From Lujinxingiaceae bacterium (GTDB taxonomy: Bacteria > Myxococcota_A > Bradymonadia > Bradymonadales > Bradymonadaceae): a DNA stretch of 41,597 bases. Numbering within the stretch: position 1 is the stretch's first letter; each line of letters opens with the position of its first letter. The position numbers were made by a program, and so were the translations under genes. Under the pieces are notes generated by a model. That model saw only the letters and a program-made list of their open reading frames with translations. It searched no databases and was not told the DNA's origin. The stretch lies in the NCBI GenBank assembly GCA_013697635.1, contig JACCWM010000011.1, positions 1-41,597 of the forward strand, read 5' to 3'. Positions 28,049-37,317 of this stretch are shown piece by piece.

Positions 28049-28861
28049 GTGAAACCAACTTTTTTGCTTCGATCGACCGCCCTGGTGGCGCTGATTGCGC
28101 TTCAACTGGCCTGCTCTTCGGCGCCCACGCCCGTCGAGCGCACCCGCAAGTCCGAGCAGACGGTCAAGGCGCCCACGGCTCAAGAACACTTCTTACAAGG
28201 TAACGCATTTCTCGACCAGCAACAGTGGGCCGAGGCGATCGATGCCTACACCAAGGCCGTGGCCCTCGAGCCGAAGCGCTGGGACATCCACATGAACCGG
28301 GCGATCGCGCACTCGGCGAACATCGAGTTCGAGCTGGCCTTGGCCTCGATCGAGGCGGCTTTGGACAACGGCGGCCAAAACGAGCGCGAGGTCTACTTCA
28401 ACCTGGGTAACATCTACCAGAATCGCGGACTCTACGGTCAGGCGATCGACGCCTACCGCGCCGGCATGGCGATCGACGGCAAGCTCGACGTCGACAGCAT
28501 GCTCAACATCGGTGCGGCCTACGCGATCTTGAACGAGCTCGACCTCGCCCGCCAGACGTTGGAGAAAGTCCAGCAGCTCGCCCCCGATGATCCGCGCGCG
28601 CCCCATGGCTTGGCCCTGGTGCTCCAGCTCGAGGAAAAATATGACGAGGCCTTGCTCGCCTACGAGCGCGTCGAAGCCATGGCGCCGAATTTTTCCCTGA
28701 GCTACTTCAACCGCGGCTATGTGCTCACCCAGCTTCGTCGTTATCGCGAAGCGATCGCCGCCTATGAGCGCTACATCGCCCTCGATCCCGAGGGCCCCTA
28801 CGTGAAGCGCGCCCGGCGCAGCATCGAGACGGCGCAAAAAGCCCTGGAAAGCCGCTCCTGA
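28049..28861 (+). CDS. TPR-repeat lipoprotein
   Basis: A 270-residue envelope lipoprotein (signal LIALQLACSS, lipid Cys about 22; the -3 position is Gln rather than the usual Leu). About five to six tetratricopeptide repeats follow, for example AEAIDAYTKAVALEPKRWDI, YGQAIDAYRAGMAIDGKLDV and REAIAAYERYIALDPEGPYV. TPR arrays hold protein complexes together, often in outer-membrane assembly or motility machines. GTG 28049 has GAGGAG 7 nt upstream, so the start is well supported; the longer frame from 27983 is not. It precedes the cold-shock leader. Confidence 0.9.
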   Translation: MKPTFLLRSTALVALIALQLACSSAPTPVERTRKSEQTVKAPTAQEHFLQGNAFLDQQQWAEAIDAYTKAVALEPKRWDIHMNRAIAHSANIEFELALASIEAALDNGGQNEREVYFNLGNIYQNRGLYGQAIDAYRAGMAIDGKLDVDSMLNIGAAYAILNELDLARQTLEKVQQLAPDDPRAPHGLALVLQLEEKYDEALLAYERVEAMAPNFSLSYFNRGYVLTQLRRYREAIAAYERYIALDPEGPYVKRARRSIETAQKALESRS

Positions 28862-29137
28862 GCAACAGATCCAGTATAGGTGTACGAATCAACGACGTTC
28901 ACCTTCACTGTAATTTTTGTCCTCAAAAATAAGAAATCAAAGCGTCTTGACGATCGCTTTGCCCTCCCCAATATATGTACGTGTATTCGCGGTCCTGTTG
29001 GATGTGCATCCAAGGAAGGTTGTACGTTGCAACACATCCCAGTGGCGGGGGTCATCGGGATGAGTGGAGAGTGATAATGGATTTCACTCTTTTGGGGACT
29101 GAAACATGTATTTTTTGTTGTATTAGGGAGGGTAACA
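28862..29137 (+). promoter_or_regulatory. AT-richer leader of the cold-shock gene, with promoter and hairpins
   Basis: This 276-nt gap is visibly AT-richer than its surroundings. A promoter candidate is TTGACG (28947-28952), an 18-nt spacer and ATATAT (28971-28976), giving an mRNA leader of about 155 nt. The leader holds a self-complementary TTGGATGTGCATCCAA and a 7-bp hairpin (AGAGTGA with TCACTCT, 29068-29090) followed by TTT. Long structured leaders are usual for cspA-type mRNAs and sense temperature in E. coli; that role here is inference. Confidence 0.45.
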
Positions 29138-29362
29138 ATGGCAACAGGTTCTGTGAAATGGTTCAATAATGCGAAGGGTTTTGGGTTCATCACTCAAGGA
29201 GGAGACGACGACATTTTCGTGCATTACAGCCAGATTCAAGGCGACGGTTTCAAGACCCTCAAAGAGGGCGAGGTCGTTGAGTTCGAGTTGCGACGCGGTC
29301 CCAAAGGTCTTCACGCCGCCAACATTTTGCGCATAAACGGACAACAGGATTTCTCGATCTGA
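29138..29362 (+). CDS. Cold-shock domain protein (CspA family)
   Basis: The 74-residue single-stranded nucleic-acid-binding protein has [15 protein letters not shown] with RNP1 KGFGFI (13-18) and RNP2 IFVHY (26-30), then [15 protein letters not shown]. It should melt RNA secondary structure as an RNA chaperone. Length is normal. The ribosome site GGAGGG lies 5 nt upstream of ATG 29138. Its codon use is less GC-rich than that of its neighbours, which fits a highly expressed conserved gene or a separate origin. A terminator follows at 29464-29500. Confidence 0.96.
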   Translation: MATGSVKWFNNAKGFGFITQGGDDDIFVHYSQIQGDGFKTLKEGEVVEFELRRGPKGLHAANILRINGQQDFSI

Positions 29363-29463
29363 CCCTGCGCGAAACGACATAATGGCTTCACGCATACGCT
29401 GCGCCGATTTGAAGTGGGGCGGTCGCGGCGATGCCTAAGACCAAAAATTGAAAGCATTTCAAG

Positions 29464-29500
29464 AACAAGGGCGACCCTGGTACAGGGGTTCGCCCTTGTT
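29464..29500 (+). terminator. Intrinsic terminator after the cold-shock gene
   Basis: AACAAGGGCGA pairs with TCGCCCTTGTT (11 bp), enclosing CCCTGGTACAGGGG that can extend the stem. GCGTTTTG follows. The stem core (AAGGGCGA/TCGCCCTT) reappears in the next hairpin. Confidence 0.75.
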
Positions 29501-29542
29501 GCGTTTTGGGGCGGCCACGGTCTAGGGCTTTAGCCAAAAACG

Positions 29543-29575
29543 AAAAGGGCGACCCCCTTTGTGGGATCGCCCTTT
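29543..29575 (-). terminator. Intrinsic terminator after the FHA gene
   Basis: AAAGGGCGACCC pairs with GGGATCGCCCTTT (12 bp, one bulged base). On the minus strand TTCGTTTTTG follows, so it ends the FHA transcript, facing the cold-shock terminator. Confidence 0.75.
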
Positions 29576-29597
29576 ATTTATTGCATGAACCCTTGGC

Positions 29598-30380
29598 TCA
29601 GGCGTTGATCTCGACGCGCATCAGCTCGCTGCCAAAGCAGACATAATCGCCATGCTCCATGGGGTGCTCGTTTTGAAGGCGCAAGAAGGTGCCATTCTTG
29701 CTGTCCATATCGCTGAGCACGACCTGATCGTTCTCGAAACTGACGCGGGCGTGCTGGCGCGAGATGTGGCGATCGTCGGCGAAGAGCACGTCGGCGCCCT
29801 CGCGGCCGATCACCAGGTCGTTGTTCGGCGAGCAATAGGCCGCGCCAGGCTTGCCGCCGGCTAGCACGTGCACAATGCGAAATTTGTAGTCGCGCGGCGG
29901 GCTGATGTACATCAAGGTCTGCTCGCGCATCGGATACTCGCGCTCGAGATCGAGGCGTTGCAAGCGAAAGAGCTGCTCGCCGACCATGAAGTGATCGCCG
30001 TCTTTGAGCACGTGGGAGCTGCGAATGCGCACGAAGGTGCCGTTGGCGCTGGCCTCGTCGCGCAGATAGAGCTTGTTGTCGCGATAGATGAAGCTGGCGT
30101 GCTTGGCGCTCAAATACTCGTCTTCGGGAAACAAGATCGCGCCCACGCTGCGCCCGGCGACATGCTCGGTGGCGTTGAGGTGGTAGCTCAAGCCCTCGAG
30201 GCCCTCGCCCTTGATCAAGATGAGCTTGGCGCGCCCGGGCGCCTGCATGGCGCCGAAGAACAGGGTCTCGTTTTCGGCACCGAGGCCGTTCTCGTTGTGG
30301 CTTGCACCACAGCGTCCACAATAATGGTGGCCATCGGGCACGATGGCGTTGCAATTTCGACAGTTACGCGCGCTGGACAT
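29598..30380 (-). CDS. Zinc-ribbon protein with two FHA domains
   Basis: A 260-residue cytosolic protein. An N-terminal zinc ribbon (Cys7, Cys10, Cys21, Cys24) is followed by two FHA domains. FHA1 (about 50-142) has AGRSVGAILFPEDEYLSAKH and SANGTF. FHA2 (165-258) has IGREGADVLFADDRHISRQH and DSKNGTF. Both keep the Gly-Arg, Ser, His and Asn-Gly positions that bind phosphothreonine peptides, so both are likely functional. Such proteins act with Ser/Thr kinases, none of which is in this window. The 70-nt gap upstream links it to the TPR/HEAT gene on the same strand. Confidence 0.92.
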   Translation of the reverse strand: MSSARNCRNCNAIVPDGHHYCGRCGASHNENGLGAENETLFFGAMQAPGRAKLILIKGEGLEGLSYHLNATEHVAGRSVGAILFPEDEYLSAKHASFIYRDNKLYLRDEASANGTFVRIRSSHVLKDGDHFMVGEQLFRLQRLDLEREYPMREQTLMYISPPRDYKFRIVHVLAGGKPGAAYCSPNNDLVIGREGADVLFADDRHISRQHARVSFENDQVVLSDMDSKNGTFLRLQNEHPMEHGDYVCFGSELMRVEINA

Positions 30381-30451
30381 ATTGGCTCCGCATCAAAGGT
30401 CCCAATTCGCCGGCCAGATTACGGCCATTGGGCGTCAAAATCAAGCAGCCA

Positions 30452-33400
30452 TCACAGCTTACCTGAGCGTCGCAGCTTCATTCCCCACTGCTCGTCGTAG
30501 CCGCTGCGCGCGGCGCGTGATTCGTCGGTGTCGATGCGATCGAGCGCGTCGAGGATCGCCGCCTGCACGGGCTGGGTCGATGTGGCGAGCATGGACTGCA
30601 GGGCGCCCACGGCCACGGTGGCGCGGCTGCGCCCCAGCGCCTCGATTGCGGCAAGCCGCACGCTGACATAGCGATCCTCGGTGAGCTTGACGATCTTTTC
30701 GACCGCCTCGGCGTGGCCCTGATCGGCCTTAATGCTGCGTCCAAGGCTTGTGGCCGCTGCCGAGCGCACGCTGTGGTGGCTGTCCTCGAGGGCGGCCACC
30801 TGCAAGGTCGTCGCGGCGGCCACGGTGCCAAAGCCCGCGAGGGCCAAGACGGCGGCGCGGCGCACCTGGGGTGAGGCGTGTCCCACATGTGCCGAAACCA
30901 GGGCGAGGTCGTCGCGCTGGCCGATCGTGCCAAGCAGGCGAAGCAGCGCCGGGTCGACGTCGGCGCCGTCGGCGCGCGCGCGACTCTTGAGCGCGGGGTG
31001 AAGCCCGGCGACGATCGCGGCCAAGATCTCGGCGCGCCGCTCGAGGCTCTCGGCATCGCTCGCTGACGCCGATGTTATTATACCCAGAGCAAGGCTGCTG
31101 CTGGCCTCGTCAAAAAGATCGGCGCTGACTAGCCTTGCGCCCGGGCCGCCGGCGGCGAGCCTTCGAGCGGCGATGCGCACAATCGCATCCTTGTGGCTGG
31201 CCAAAAACGCGGTGGAATCGCCGGCCACGATTGAGCTCGACGAGCGCACCAGGTACTCGAGCAGATTCTCGACGCGGATCGCCCCGCGGCGCATCTCGAT
31301 GTGGCGCACCTCCTGGAGCAGGCTGGACGTGGCAAGACGGGCTTCTTTGGCCTGATCGTGGCGCGCAGCAGCCCACGCCAGGCCGCTGCCCGCGCGGTGG
31401 CGAAGGGCGTCCGGTGCGCTCCAATAGGCTTCGAACAGCGCCTCGGTGGCGGCGCGCTCGCCGATTTGCACCAGGCCCAAGACGGCCATGGCCGCGACCG
31501 CCTCGGGGGCCTCGTGCATGACCTGAGCGAGCGCGTCGGTGGCCTTGGGGTCGGCCGCCTGGCCAAGCGCCCAGACCGTGGCCAGCGCCAGGGTGTTGGA
31601 GTAGCCCGAGCTTTGAGCGCGTGACAAGGTCAACAAGAGCACGTCGACGGCCTCGCGCGAGCCGATGCGCCCCAGGCTGATCGCGGCCAGCGACTGTTGA
31701 TTGATGTTTTCACCGTCGGCCAGCACGCGGGCCAGGCGATTGACCGCACCCTTGCCCCCGGTATGGCCAAGCGCCCAGGTCGCGACATCGCGAATGCCCG
31801 GCTCGGCGTCGTCGAGGGCCCGCACGAGCGAATCGGTGGCGCGCGCGTCGCCCACATGGGCCGCAGCGATCGCCGCCGGCACACGCAGCGGCTCGGCGGG
31901 GTCTTCGATCAAGCGAGCGATCGAGGCGGCCGCGTTGCCAAGGCCCAGATCGCCCAGCATCTGCATGGCCATCACGCGCTGGCTGACGTCGTTGTCGAGC
32001 AATGCGTCGAGCAGCACGGGCATCGCGCGCGCGCCTATCTGCTCGAGCTTGCTCGTGGCCTTCTCTTGCCTGGCCCCACTGGCATAGCGGGCCTCGGCGA
32101 TGAGCGGCGTGGTCATGCGACCGTAAAGCTCGACGAGCAGCTTGCGGTAGACCGGACGCGGCGGATTGCGAAAGAGCATCGGATGAAGCTCGGCCTCCAT
32201 CTCCTCGAGGCGTCCGCGCGCATGGGCCAGATCCATGGCCTTTCGCGCCACGACGACGACCAGCGAGTCGTCGGGCGATTGGCGCGCCACGGTGCGGTAA
32301 AGCTGCTCGGCCTCGCGCAGATCGCCCAGCTGGCGAACGATCTCGGCCAGGCTGATGTAGACCGGGTAGGCGCGCGGATCGAGCTCGATCGCGGTGCGGT
32401 ACTGGCGAGCGGCGTCCTCGAGCTGGCGCATGTTGTGATACACCTCGCCCAGGCGGGCGTGGGCCGCGGCGTCGTCGGGGTTCTCGTCGAGCGCGCGGCT
32501 GGCGTATTTGACCGCCTGATCGTCGGCCTGCATGCGAACGCTCAGATCGGCCATGCGATGGTAGAAATCGCGCGCCAGATCGGGCATCGCTGCCGCGAGC
32601 TCCTCGAGCACGCCGAGCGCCTTCTCGAACTCTCCACGCTGGGTATAGATCTTTTCCAGCGCGAGCAGCGCCTCGAGCGCCGGCTTGCCGGCGGCGCGCT
32701 CGAGCTCGAGGATGCGCCGATAGATCACCTCGGCTGGCTCGACCTCCTGGAGCTTGATGTGCGACTCGGCCAAAAAGTAGCCGGCGCGCACCTCGGGCGG
32801 GCGCGCCTCGAACTGGGCGGCGAACTCGCGCATCTTGGCCCGCAGACGGTTCTGGCGCCGGTAGATCTCGATGATCCGCGAGCGGCCCTCGGCGGCCATG
32901 TGGGGCTGGGTGGCACCGTCGAGCAGCGTCGTCCAGGCAACGATCGCCTTGTCCCAGAGCCGCGCGCGCTCGTAGGCCTGGGCCAGGCCGCGCTGGATGC
33001 GCACGTCGTTGGGGGCAAGCTCGACGGCCTTCTCGAAGTGGCCGATGCCAAGCTCCACCATGCCGCGATCGACGAGCACCTCGCCCAGGCGCGCGTGGCC
33101 CTCGACGGTGCCTAGCTGGGAGCCGACGAGCTTTTTCCAGGTGTCGACGGCCTTTTGGCGCTCGCCGTTTTGGAAATAGAACTCGCCCAGGCTCAGGATG
33201 AAGCTGTCGTTTTTGGGCTCCTGGCGCACCAGGCGCTCGTAGATCGCCAGCGCTTTGTCGCTCATGTCGTAGCGCGTGTACTGGTCGGCGAGCATGACCT
33301 GGACGTGGCTGTCACGGGCAAAGCGGCGGCCGACCTCCTCGAGCACGCGAAGCGCGCGGGTGCGCTCGCCCATGCGAAAGAAGTGGCGCACCAGATCGAA

Positions 33401-34543
33401 GTGGTACTGATAGCGCGTGGGCGCGATGCGAATCAGGCCCTCGTAGGCTGTGACGATCTCTTTGTCGTCGCCGCGGCGCTCCAGGATGCGGATGATCTTG
33501 AGGCGCGGGTCCACCGAGCGTGCGTTTCGGCCCGCGGCGCGCTGGTAGAGGCGCAGCGCGTCGTCGATGCGCCCGACCTCCTGGTACATGTCGGCCAAGA
33601 GCATCATCTCGTCGAAGTCGCCCGCGCTCCAGCGCGCGGCGACCGTCTCGATGTATTCGTTGAGCCGGTCCTGGCGCCGGTAGATGTTGACCACGCGCCC
33701 CTGCACCTCGCGGCTGAGCCAGCTGCCGTCTCGCACCAGGCGCGTGACCTGGCGGTAGGTGTCGAGCGCCTTGTCGTCCTGGCCCATCTGCTCGTAGACG
33801 TCGGCCATGTCGCGAAGCGTCGTGGCGCGCGCGGCCTGGTTGCCGCCGACGAGCTTCAAGACGGCCTCGTACTGGGCGACGGCCTTCTCGTAGCGCTTGT
33901 ACTGCACGAGCGCCTGGGCGTACTCCATGCGCAAAAACTCGTTGCGCGGCTCGAGGGCGACGAGGCGATCGAAGTACTTCTCGGCGCGCTCATAATCGCG
34001 TGAGGCAAAGGAGAGATCGGCCAGCTGGCGCAAGATCTCTTGCTGGCTCTCGCGGTTGCGCTCGAGCTCGAGGGCTTTTTCAAAGTCGTTGGTCGCGTCG
34101 GCGCGCTTGCCGATGAGCATGAGCACCTTGCCCCGGCTGAGCCAGGCAAGCGGCATCGTCGGCGCAAGCTCGACGGCCTTCTCGTAGTGAAGCAGCGCCT
34201 CCTCGTTGTCGCCGCGCACACGCAAAAAGTGGCCGAGCACCAGGCGCAGGTTGGCGCGATCGGGGCGGTTGGTGACCTTCGTGCGGTACTCGTCGATCAG
34301 GCGATCGAGGCCGCGCGCGCGGCCTACATACTCGAGCACCCGGTTGAAGGCCATGCCTTCGGTCGGGTTGCTCTCGAGCATGCTCTTGTAGCGGTCTACG
34401 ATCTCCTGGCGGCGTTGATCGCCGCCGTCGACGCTCCAATCCTGGGCATGAACCGGGGAGGGTGCGCTGGCAACACCGGCCAAGAGCAGGCTTGCGGCGA
34501 GCAAAGCGCGCAGCGTGCGCGCGCAAAAGGTACATCGAATCAT
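30452..34543 (-). CDS. Large exported TPR plus HEAT-repeat protein
   Basis: A 1363-residue protein with a signal peptide (LRALLAASLLLAG, cleavage near VHAQ, about 34). Residues about 40-800 are a long array of TPR units (EEALLHYEKAVELAPTMPLA; YEKAVAQYEAVLKLVGG; EDAARQYRTAIELDPRAYPV). Residues about 840-1350 are HEAT/PBS-lyase-type helical repeats (ARATDSLVRALDDAEPGIRD; GRIGSREAVDVLLLTL; APDALRHRAGSGLA; SVRLAAIEALGRSRATVAVG). It is expected in the periplasm or outer envelope as a scaffold, with no enzymatic part. ATG 34543 has only a weak ribosome site. A terminator-like hairpin with a T-run lies about 25 nt upstream. Confidence 0.9.
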   Translation of the reverse strand: MIRCTFCARTLRALLAASLLLAGVASAPSPVHAQDWSVDGGDQRRQEIVDRYKSMLESNPTEGMAFNRVLEYVGRARGLDRLIDEYRTKVTNRPDRANLRLVLGHFLRVRGDNEEALLHYEKAVELAPTMPLAWLSRGKVLMLIGKRADATNDFEKALELERNRESQQEILRQLADLSFASRDYERAEKYFDRLVALEPRNEFLRMEYAQALVQYKRYEKAVAQYEAVLKLVGGNQAARATTLRDMADVYEQMGQDDKALDTYRQVTRLVRDGSWLSREVQGRVVNIYRRQDRLNEYIETVAARWSAGDFDEMMLLADMYQEVGRIDDALRLYQRAAGRNARSVDPRLKIIRILERRGDDKEIVTAYEGLIRIAPTRYQYHFDLVRHFFRMGERTRALRVLEEVGRRFARDSHVQVMLADQYTRYDMSDKALAIYERLVRQEPKNDSFILSLGEFYFQNGERQKAVDTWKKLVGSQLGTVEGHARLGEVLVDRGMVELGIGHFEKAVELAPNDVRIQRGLAQAYERARLWDKAIVAWTTLLDGATQPHMAAEGRSRIIEIYRRQNRLRAKMREFAAQFEARPPEVRAGYFLAESHIKLQEVEPAEVIYRRILELERAAGKPALEALLALEKIYTQRGEFEKALGVLEELAAAMPDLARDFYHRMADLSVRMQADDQAVKYASRALDENPDDAAAHARLGEVYHNMRQLEDAARQYRTAIELDPRAYPVYISLAEIVRQLGDLREAEQLYRTVARQSPDDSLVVVVARKAMDLAHARGRLEEMEAELHPMLFRNPPRPVYRKLLVELYGRMTTPLIAEARYASGARQEKATSKLEQIGARAMPVLLDALLDNDVSQRVMAMQMLGDLGLGNAAASIARLIEDPAEPLRVPAAIAAAHVGDARATDSLVRALDDAEPGIRDVATWALGHTGGKGAVNRLARVLADGENINQQSLAAISLGRIGSREAVDVLLLTLSRAQSSGYSNTLALATVWALGQAADPKATDALAQVMHEAPEAVAAMAVLGLVQIGERAATEALFEAYWSAPDALRHRAGSGLAWAAARHDQAKEARLATSSLLQEVRHIEMRRGAIRVENLLEYLVRSSSSIVAGDSTAFLASHKDAIVRIAARRLAAGGPGARLVSADLFDEASSSLALGIITSASASDAESLERRAEILAAIVAGLHPALKSRARADGADVDPALLRLLGTIGQRDDLALVSAHVGHASPQVRRAAVLALAGFGTVAAATTLQVAALEDSHHSVRSAAATSLGRSIKADQGHAEAVEKIVKLTEDRYVSVRLAAIEALGRSRATVAVGALQSMLATSTQPVQAAILDALDRIDTDESRAARSGYDEQWGMKLRRSGKL

Positions 34544-34567
34544 AGGGAATTCTCGAAAGCCCAGATG

Positions 34568-34606
34568 AAAAAAAAACCAGGTGCCGCAATCGCAGTCTTA
34601 AACCTG
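34568..34606 (-). terminator. Probable terminator after the 184-residue membrane protein gene
   Basis: CAGGT and ACCTG bracket a second GC-rich inverted pair, followed on the minus strand by nine consecutive T residues (34568-34576). The stem is weaker than in other terminators here. It lies 25 nt before the start of the TPR/HEAT gene. Confidence 0.45.
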
Positions 34607-34620
34607 CGCCAGCCAGTGTC

Positions 34621-35175
34621 TCATTCCGAAAGCGTGGCCTCAACCCACTCGACCTTGAAGCGCCCCTGCTTGAAGAAGTCGCGCATCGCCTCGCTGATGG
34701 CCGTCAGCTCGGAGGGCCGCCAACGCGTCTGGCAGATCACCTCGCGGTGTCCGCCCTCGAGCCCGACCTCGATCGTGCTCTGCTTTGGTGACGCCCGCAA
34801 GGTCACCACGACCGTGGCGATCTCGCGAAGCTCCACCGATTCGTCGTGAGTCACCCCGTAGAGCGTGCGCGTGTGGTAGGCCAAGCGGCGCTCCTCGGCG
34901 TCAAACACCCAGCGCTCGTGGCGCACGTAGCGAAGCACGGCCAGCAGCATACTCACAAAGGCCGCAAGCGCCACGATCGCGAGCAGGACCAGGCCGCGAA
35001 AAGGCTCCTGTTCGGCGTAGCGTCCGACATAGTCGGGCAAAAAGAATAGGATCAGCCCGAGCAGCGCCGCCGGCATCACCAGCGCCCAGCGCTCGAGCGC
35101 CCAGACCAGGCGGCCCCTGGCGCTTGGGCCCACTTCCAGGCGGCCCTTGTCGACCAATGTGTAAAAGAGTTTCAC
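34621..35175 (-). CDS. Two-helix membrane protein with PH-like soluble part
   Basis: A 184-residue protein with two membrane helices (about 31-50 and 61-82) and a cytosolic part. The stretch RHERWVFDAEERRLAYHTRT with VELREIATVVVTL and TIEVGLEGGHREVICQTRW looks like a short beta-rich bacterial PH-type fold; this is judged by eye. The start is GTG 35175 with a weak upstream site. It lies upstream of the TPR/HEAT gene and is divergent from the paired gene set starting at 35326. I recognise no named family. Confidence 0.65.
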   Translation of the reverse strand: MKLFYTLVDKGRLEVGPSARGRLVWALERWALVMPAALLGLILFFLPDYVGRYAEQEPFRGLVLLAIVALAAFVSMLLAVLRYVRHERWVFDAEERRLAYHTRTLYGVTHDESVELREIATVVVTLRASPKQSTIEVGLEGGHREVICQTRWRPSELTAISEAMRDFFKQGRFKVEWVEATLSE

Positions 35176-35325
35176 GTAACTTGTCTGCTCGCGACGGTTT
35201 AGCCGTGCACTTCCCTCTTAATAAAACCACCAAACCCATGTATGACTAGCGGGTCGTTGGGACTGCGAAGCTAACACAGTGCCCTCGCCTTGAATAGCGG
35301 CCCGCCTGCACCCTGGCTTGAGTTG

Positions 35326-37293
35326 ATGTTCGCTCCATCGCGTCGAAAACAGCGTCGTGTCCTGCCCTACCGTGTGGCCTTCTGGCTGACGATGGCCCTG
35401 ATTGCGACTGTGATGTACCTGCAGCGCTCGCCGATCGGCCTCGATGGTGATCCCCAGAGCAGCGAGGGACTCGAGATCACCCGCGAGGCCAGCGCCGATG
35501 TGCTCGTGGTGCTCGACTACAAGGCGATCCGCGCCAGCGGCGAGAGCTTTGAGACGCGCGATTGGAGCGCGGTCTGGATCAACATAATCGAGCAGGAGGT
35601 CGGGCCAGTGACGATCGCCACGCCCCAGTCGCTGAGCCAGCAGAGCCTGAGCGCGGCGCGCGTGGTGATCTTGACCGCAAGCGTGGCCAACCAGATCAAC
35701 GACGCCTTGTTGCCCACGCTTCGCCAGTGGGTGCTCGACGGCAACCTGCTCGTCGTCGACCAGCCCGAGGGCCGGCTGCGCGAGGCCTTTTCGGCCAACG
35801 GGCGCGCCGGCTCCAGGCGCGGCCAGCAGATCACCTTTGCGCGCGATCTGCCCAATCCCTTTCATGCCCAACTCCAGGAGATGCCGCTGTCGACGAGCTA
35901 TGTCGGCTCGACGGCTGCCCGCAACGACGCGACCACCTTGCTCGCGATCGACGGCGCGCCGGCGATCTATGCCGCCACGATCGGCACCGGCACGGTGGTC
36001 ACGATCGACTTCAACTTAGGCGAGCAGCTCGTCGCCTTGCAGCAGGGCAAGCCCACGGCGCGCTTTGCCGTCAAGGCCGCTGCTCGCCCCGAGTCGAGCA
36101 CGCCGAGCACCGAAGATCTCGTGCTCGACGAGCGTTTGCGCGGGGCCAGCGTGCCCTATGCCGACTTGTTGGAGCGCTTCATCGTCTACGGCGTCTTGAT
36201 GCGCTACGCGCCGCTGCCCGCTTTTTGGCAGTTTCCCAACGGCGCCAAGGGCGCGGTGATCCTCGTGCACGAGGACTCCCAGCTTGGCGACGGCGGCGGC
36301 TGGATGCTCGAGCACGAGACCACCTTTGGCGCCGTGTCGACGCTCTTGACCACCGTCGACGCCGGCTTGACCAGCGAGGGCGCCGCCCAGATCAACAAGC
36401 GCGGCGGCGAGGTCGGCCTCTTGTGGCGGCTGGCCTCGAGTCCGGCCGAGGTGCGCGAGCCTGTGGGCATGGGCCGCTTCAAGCCGGTGGCGCGCCCGAT
36501 CGATCTGGCCACCCAGCTCAAGGCCCTCAAGGCCACCTTGCCCGTCGACTTCGTTCGCAGCACGCGCACGCTCGATGGCTGGTGGAGCGAGAGCTGGTCG
36601 GGGCCATTTGAAACCATGGCGGCCAACGGCATTCGCATCGATACGAGCTATGGTTTGCGCTCGACCTCGGGTTTTGCCTTTGGCACGGGCCTGCCGTTTT
36701 TGGCCTTCGACAGCCGCGGCATGCCGCTTGGCGTTCGCGAGATGCCCGTTATCGTGCCCGCCCAGGCGATCGCCGGCCCCTCGCTCGAGGAGCTCTTGCG
36801 CATCAGCGCCGAGGGCCACCACCAGGCGCTGACGGTCTCAATGGACCCGGCACTCTTTGCCGATTTTCCCGACGCCGAGCGCTTTGAAAAATGGCTAGCG
36901 ATGTTTCAAAGCGTCCAAGACGCCGAGCACGTGATGACCAGCGCGCTGCGCTTTGACACCTATCAGCGCAATCGGCGCGCCGGCAGCATTCGAAGCCGTC
37001 TCGTCGAGCGTGCTCCGCTACCCGAGAACGCACGCAGCTCGGCCACCGCACCCAACCATCAGGGAACGGTGCTGCGCATCAGCGCCGAGGCCAAGGCGCG
37101 CAACATGTTCATCGTCGTCCCCCAGAATCTTGGCGAGCGCCGCTTCTTGATCGCGCGCCAGGGCGCAAAGCGCGTGCAAGGCGAGCTGCTCTCGACGGCG
37201 GCCGTCACCGAGCCGGCCTCGATCGTGGGCTTCGAGCTTCGCCGCATAGCCCTCGAGCAGGGATTCAATACCATCGACATCTATTACCACTGA
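35326..37293 (+). CDS. Membrane-anchored protein, polysaccharide-deacetylase-like in part, first of a tandem pair
   Basis: A 655-residue protein with one N-terminal membrane anchor (VAFWLTMALIATVMYL, about 16-31). About 200 residues of Rossmann-like alternation follow (ADVLVVLDYKAI; LSAARVVILTASV; NLLVVDQPEGRLREAF), reminiscent of glutamine-amidotransferase-like domains. A TIM-barrel-like part has GAVILVHEDSQ and NGIRIDTSYGLRS, which resemble NodB-type polysaccharide deacetylases. The catalytic Asp-Asp and His-x3-His pairs are not clear, so activity is doubtful. Start ATG 35326 gives MFAPSRRKQRR before the anchor; a TTG at 35290 would add 12 residues. The next gene is 24 nt downstream. Confidence 0.75.
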   Translation: MFAPSRRKQRRVLPYRVAFWLTMALIATVMYLQRSPIGLDGDPQSSEGLEITREASADVLVVLDYKAIRASGESFETRDWSAVWINIIEQEVGPVTIATPQSLSQQSLSAARVVILTASVANQINDALLPTLRQWVLDGNLLVVDQPEGRLREAFSANGRAGSRRGQQITFARDLPNPFHAQLQEMPLSTSYVGSTAARNDATTLLAIDGAPAIYAATIGTGTVVTIDFNLGEQLVALQQGKPTARFAVKAAARPESSTPSTEDLVLDERLRGASVPYADLLERFIVYGVLMRYAPLPAFWQFPNGAKGAVILVHEDSQLGDGGGWMLEHETTFGAVSTLLTTVDAGLTSEGAAQINKRGGEVGLLWRLASSPAEVREPVGMGRFKPVARPIDLATQLKALKATLPVDFVRSTRTLDGWWSESWSGPFETMAANGIRIDTSYGLRSTSGFAFGTGLPFLAFDSRGMPLGVREMPVIVPAQAIAGPSLEELLRISAEGHHQALTVSMDPALFADFPDAERFEKWLAMFQSVQDAEHVMTSALRFDTYQRNRRAGSIRSRLVERAPLPENARSSATAPNHQGTVLRISAEAKARNMFIVVPQNLGERRFLIARQGAKRVQGELLSTAAVTEPASIVGFELRRIALEQGFNTIDIYYH

Positions 37294-37317
37294 ATTTGAG
37301 TTCGAGGAGTCTGGCAG

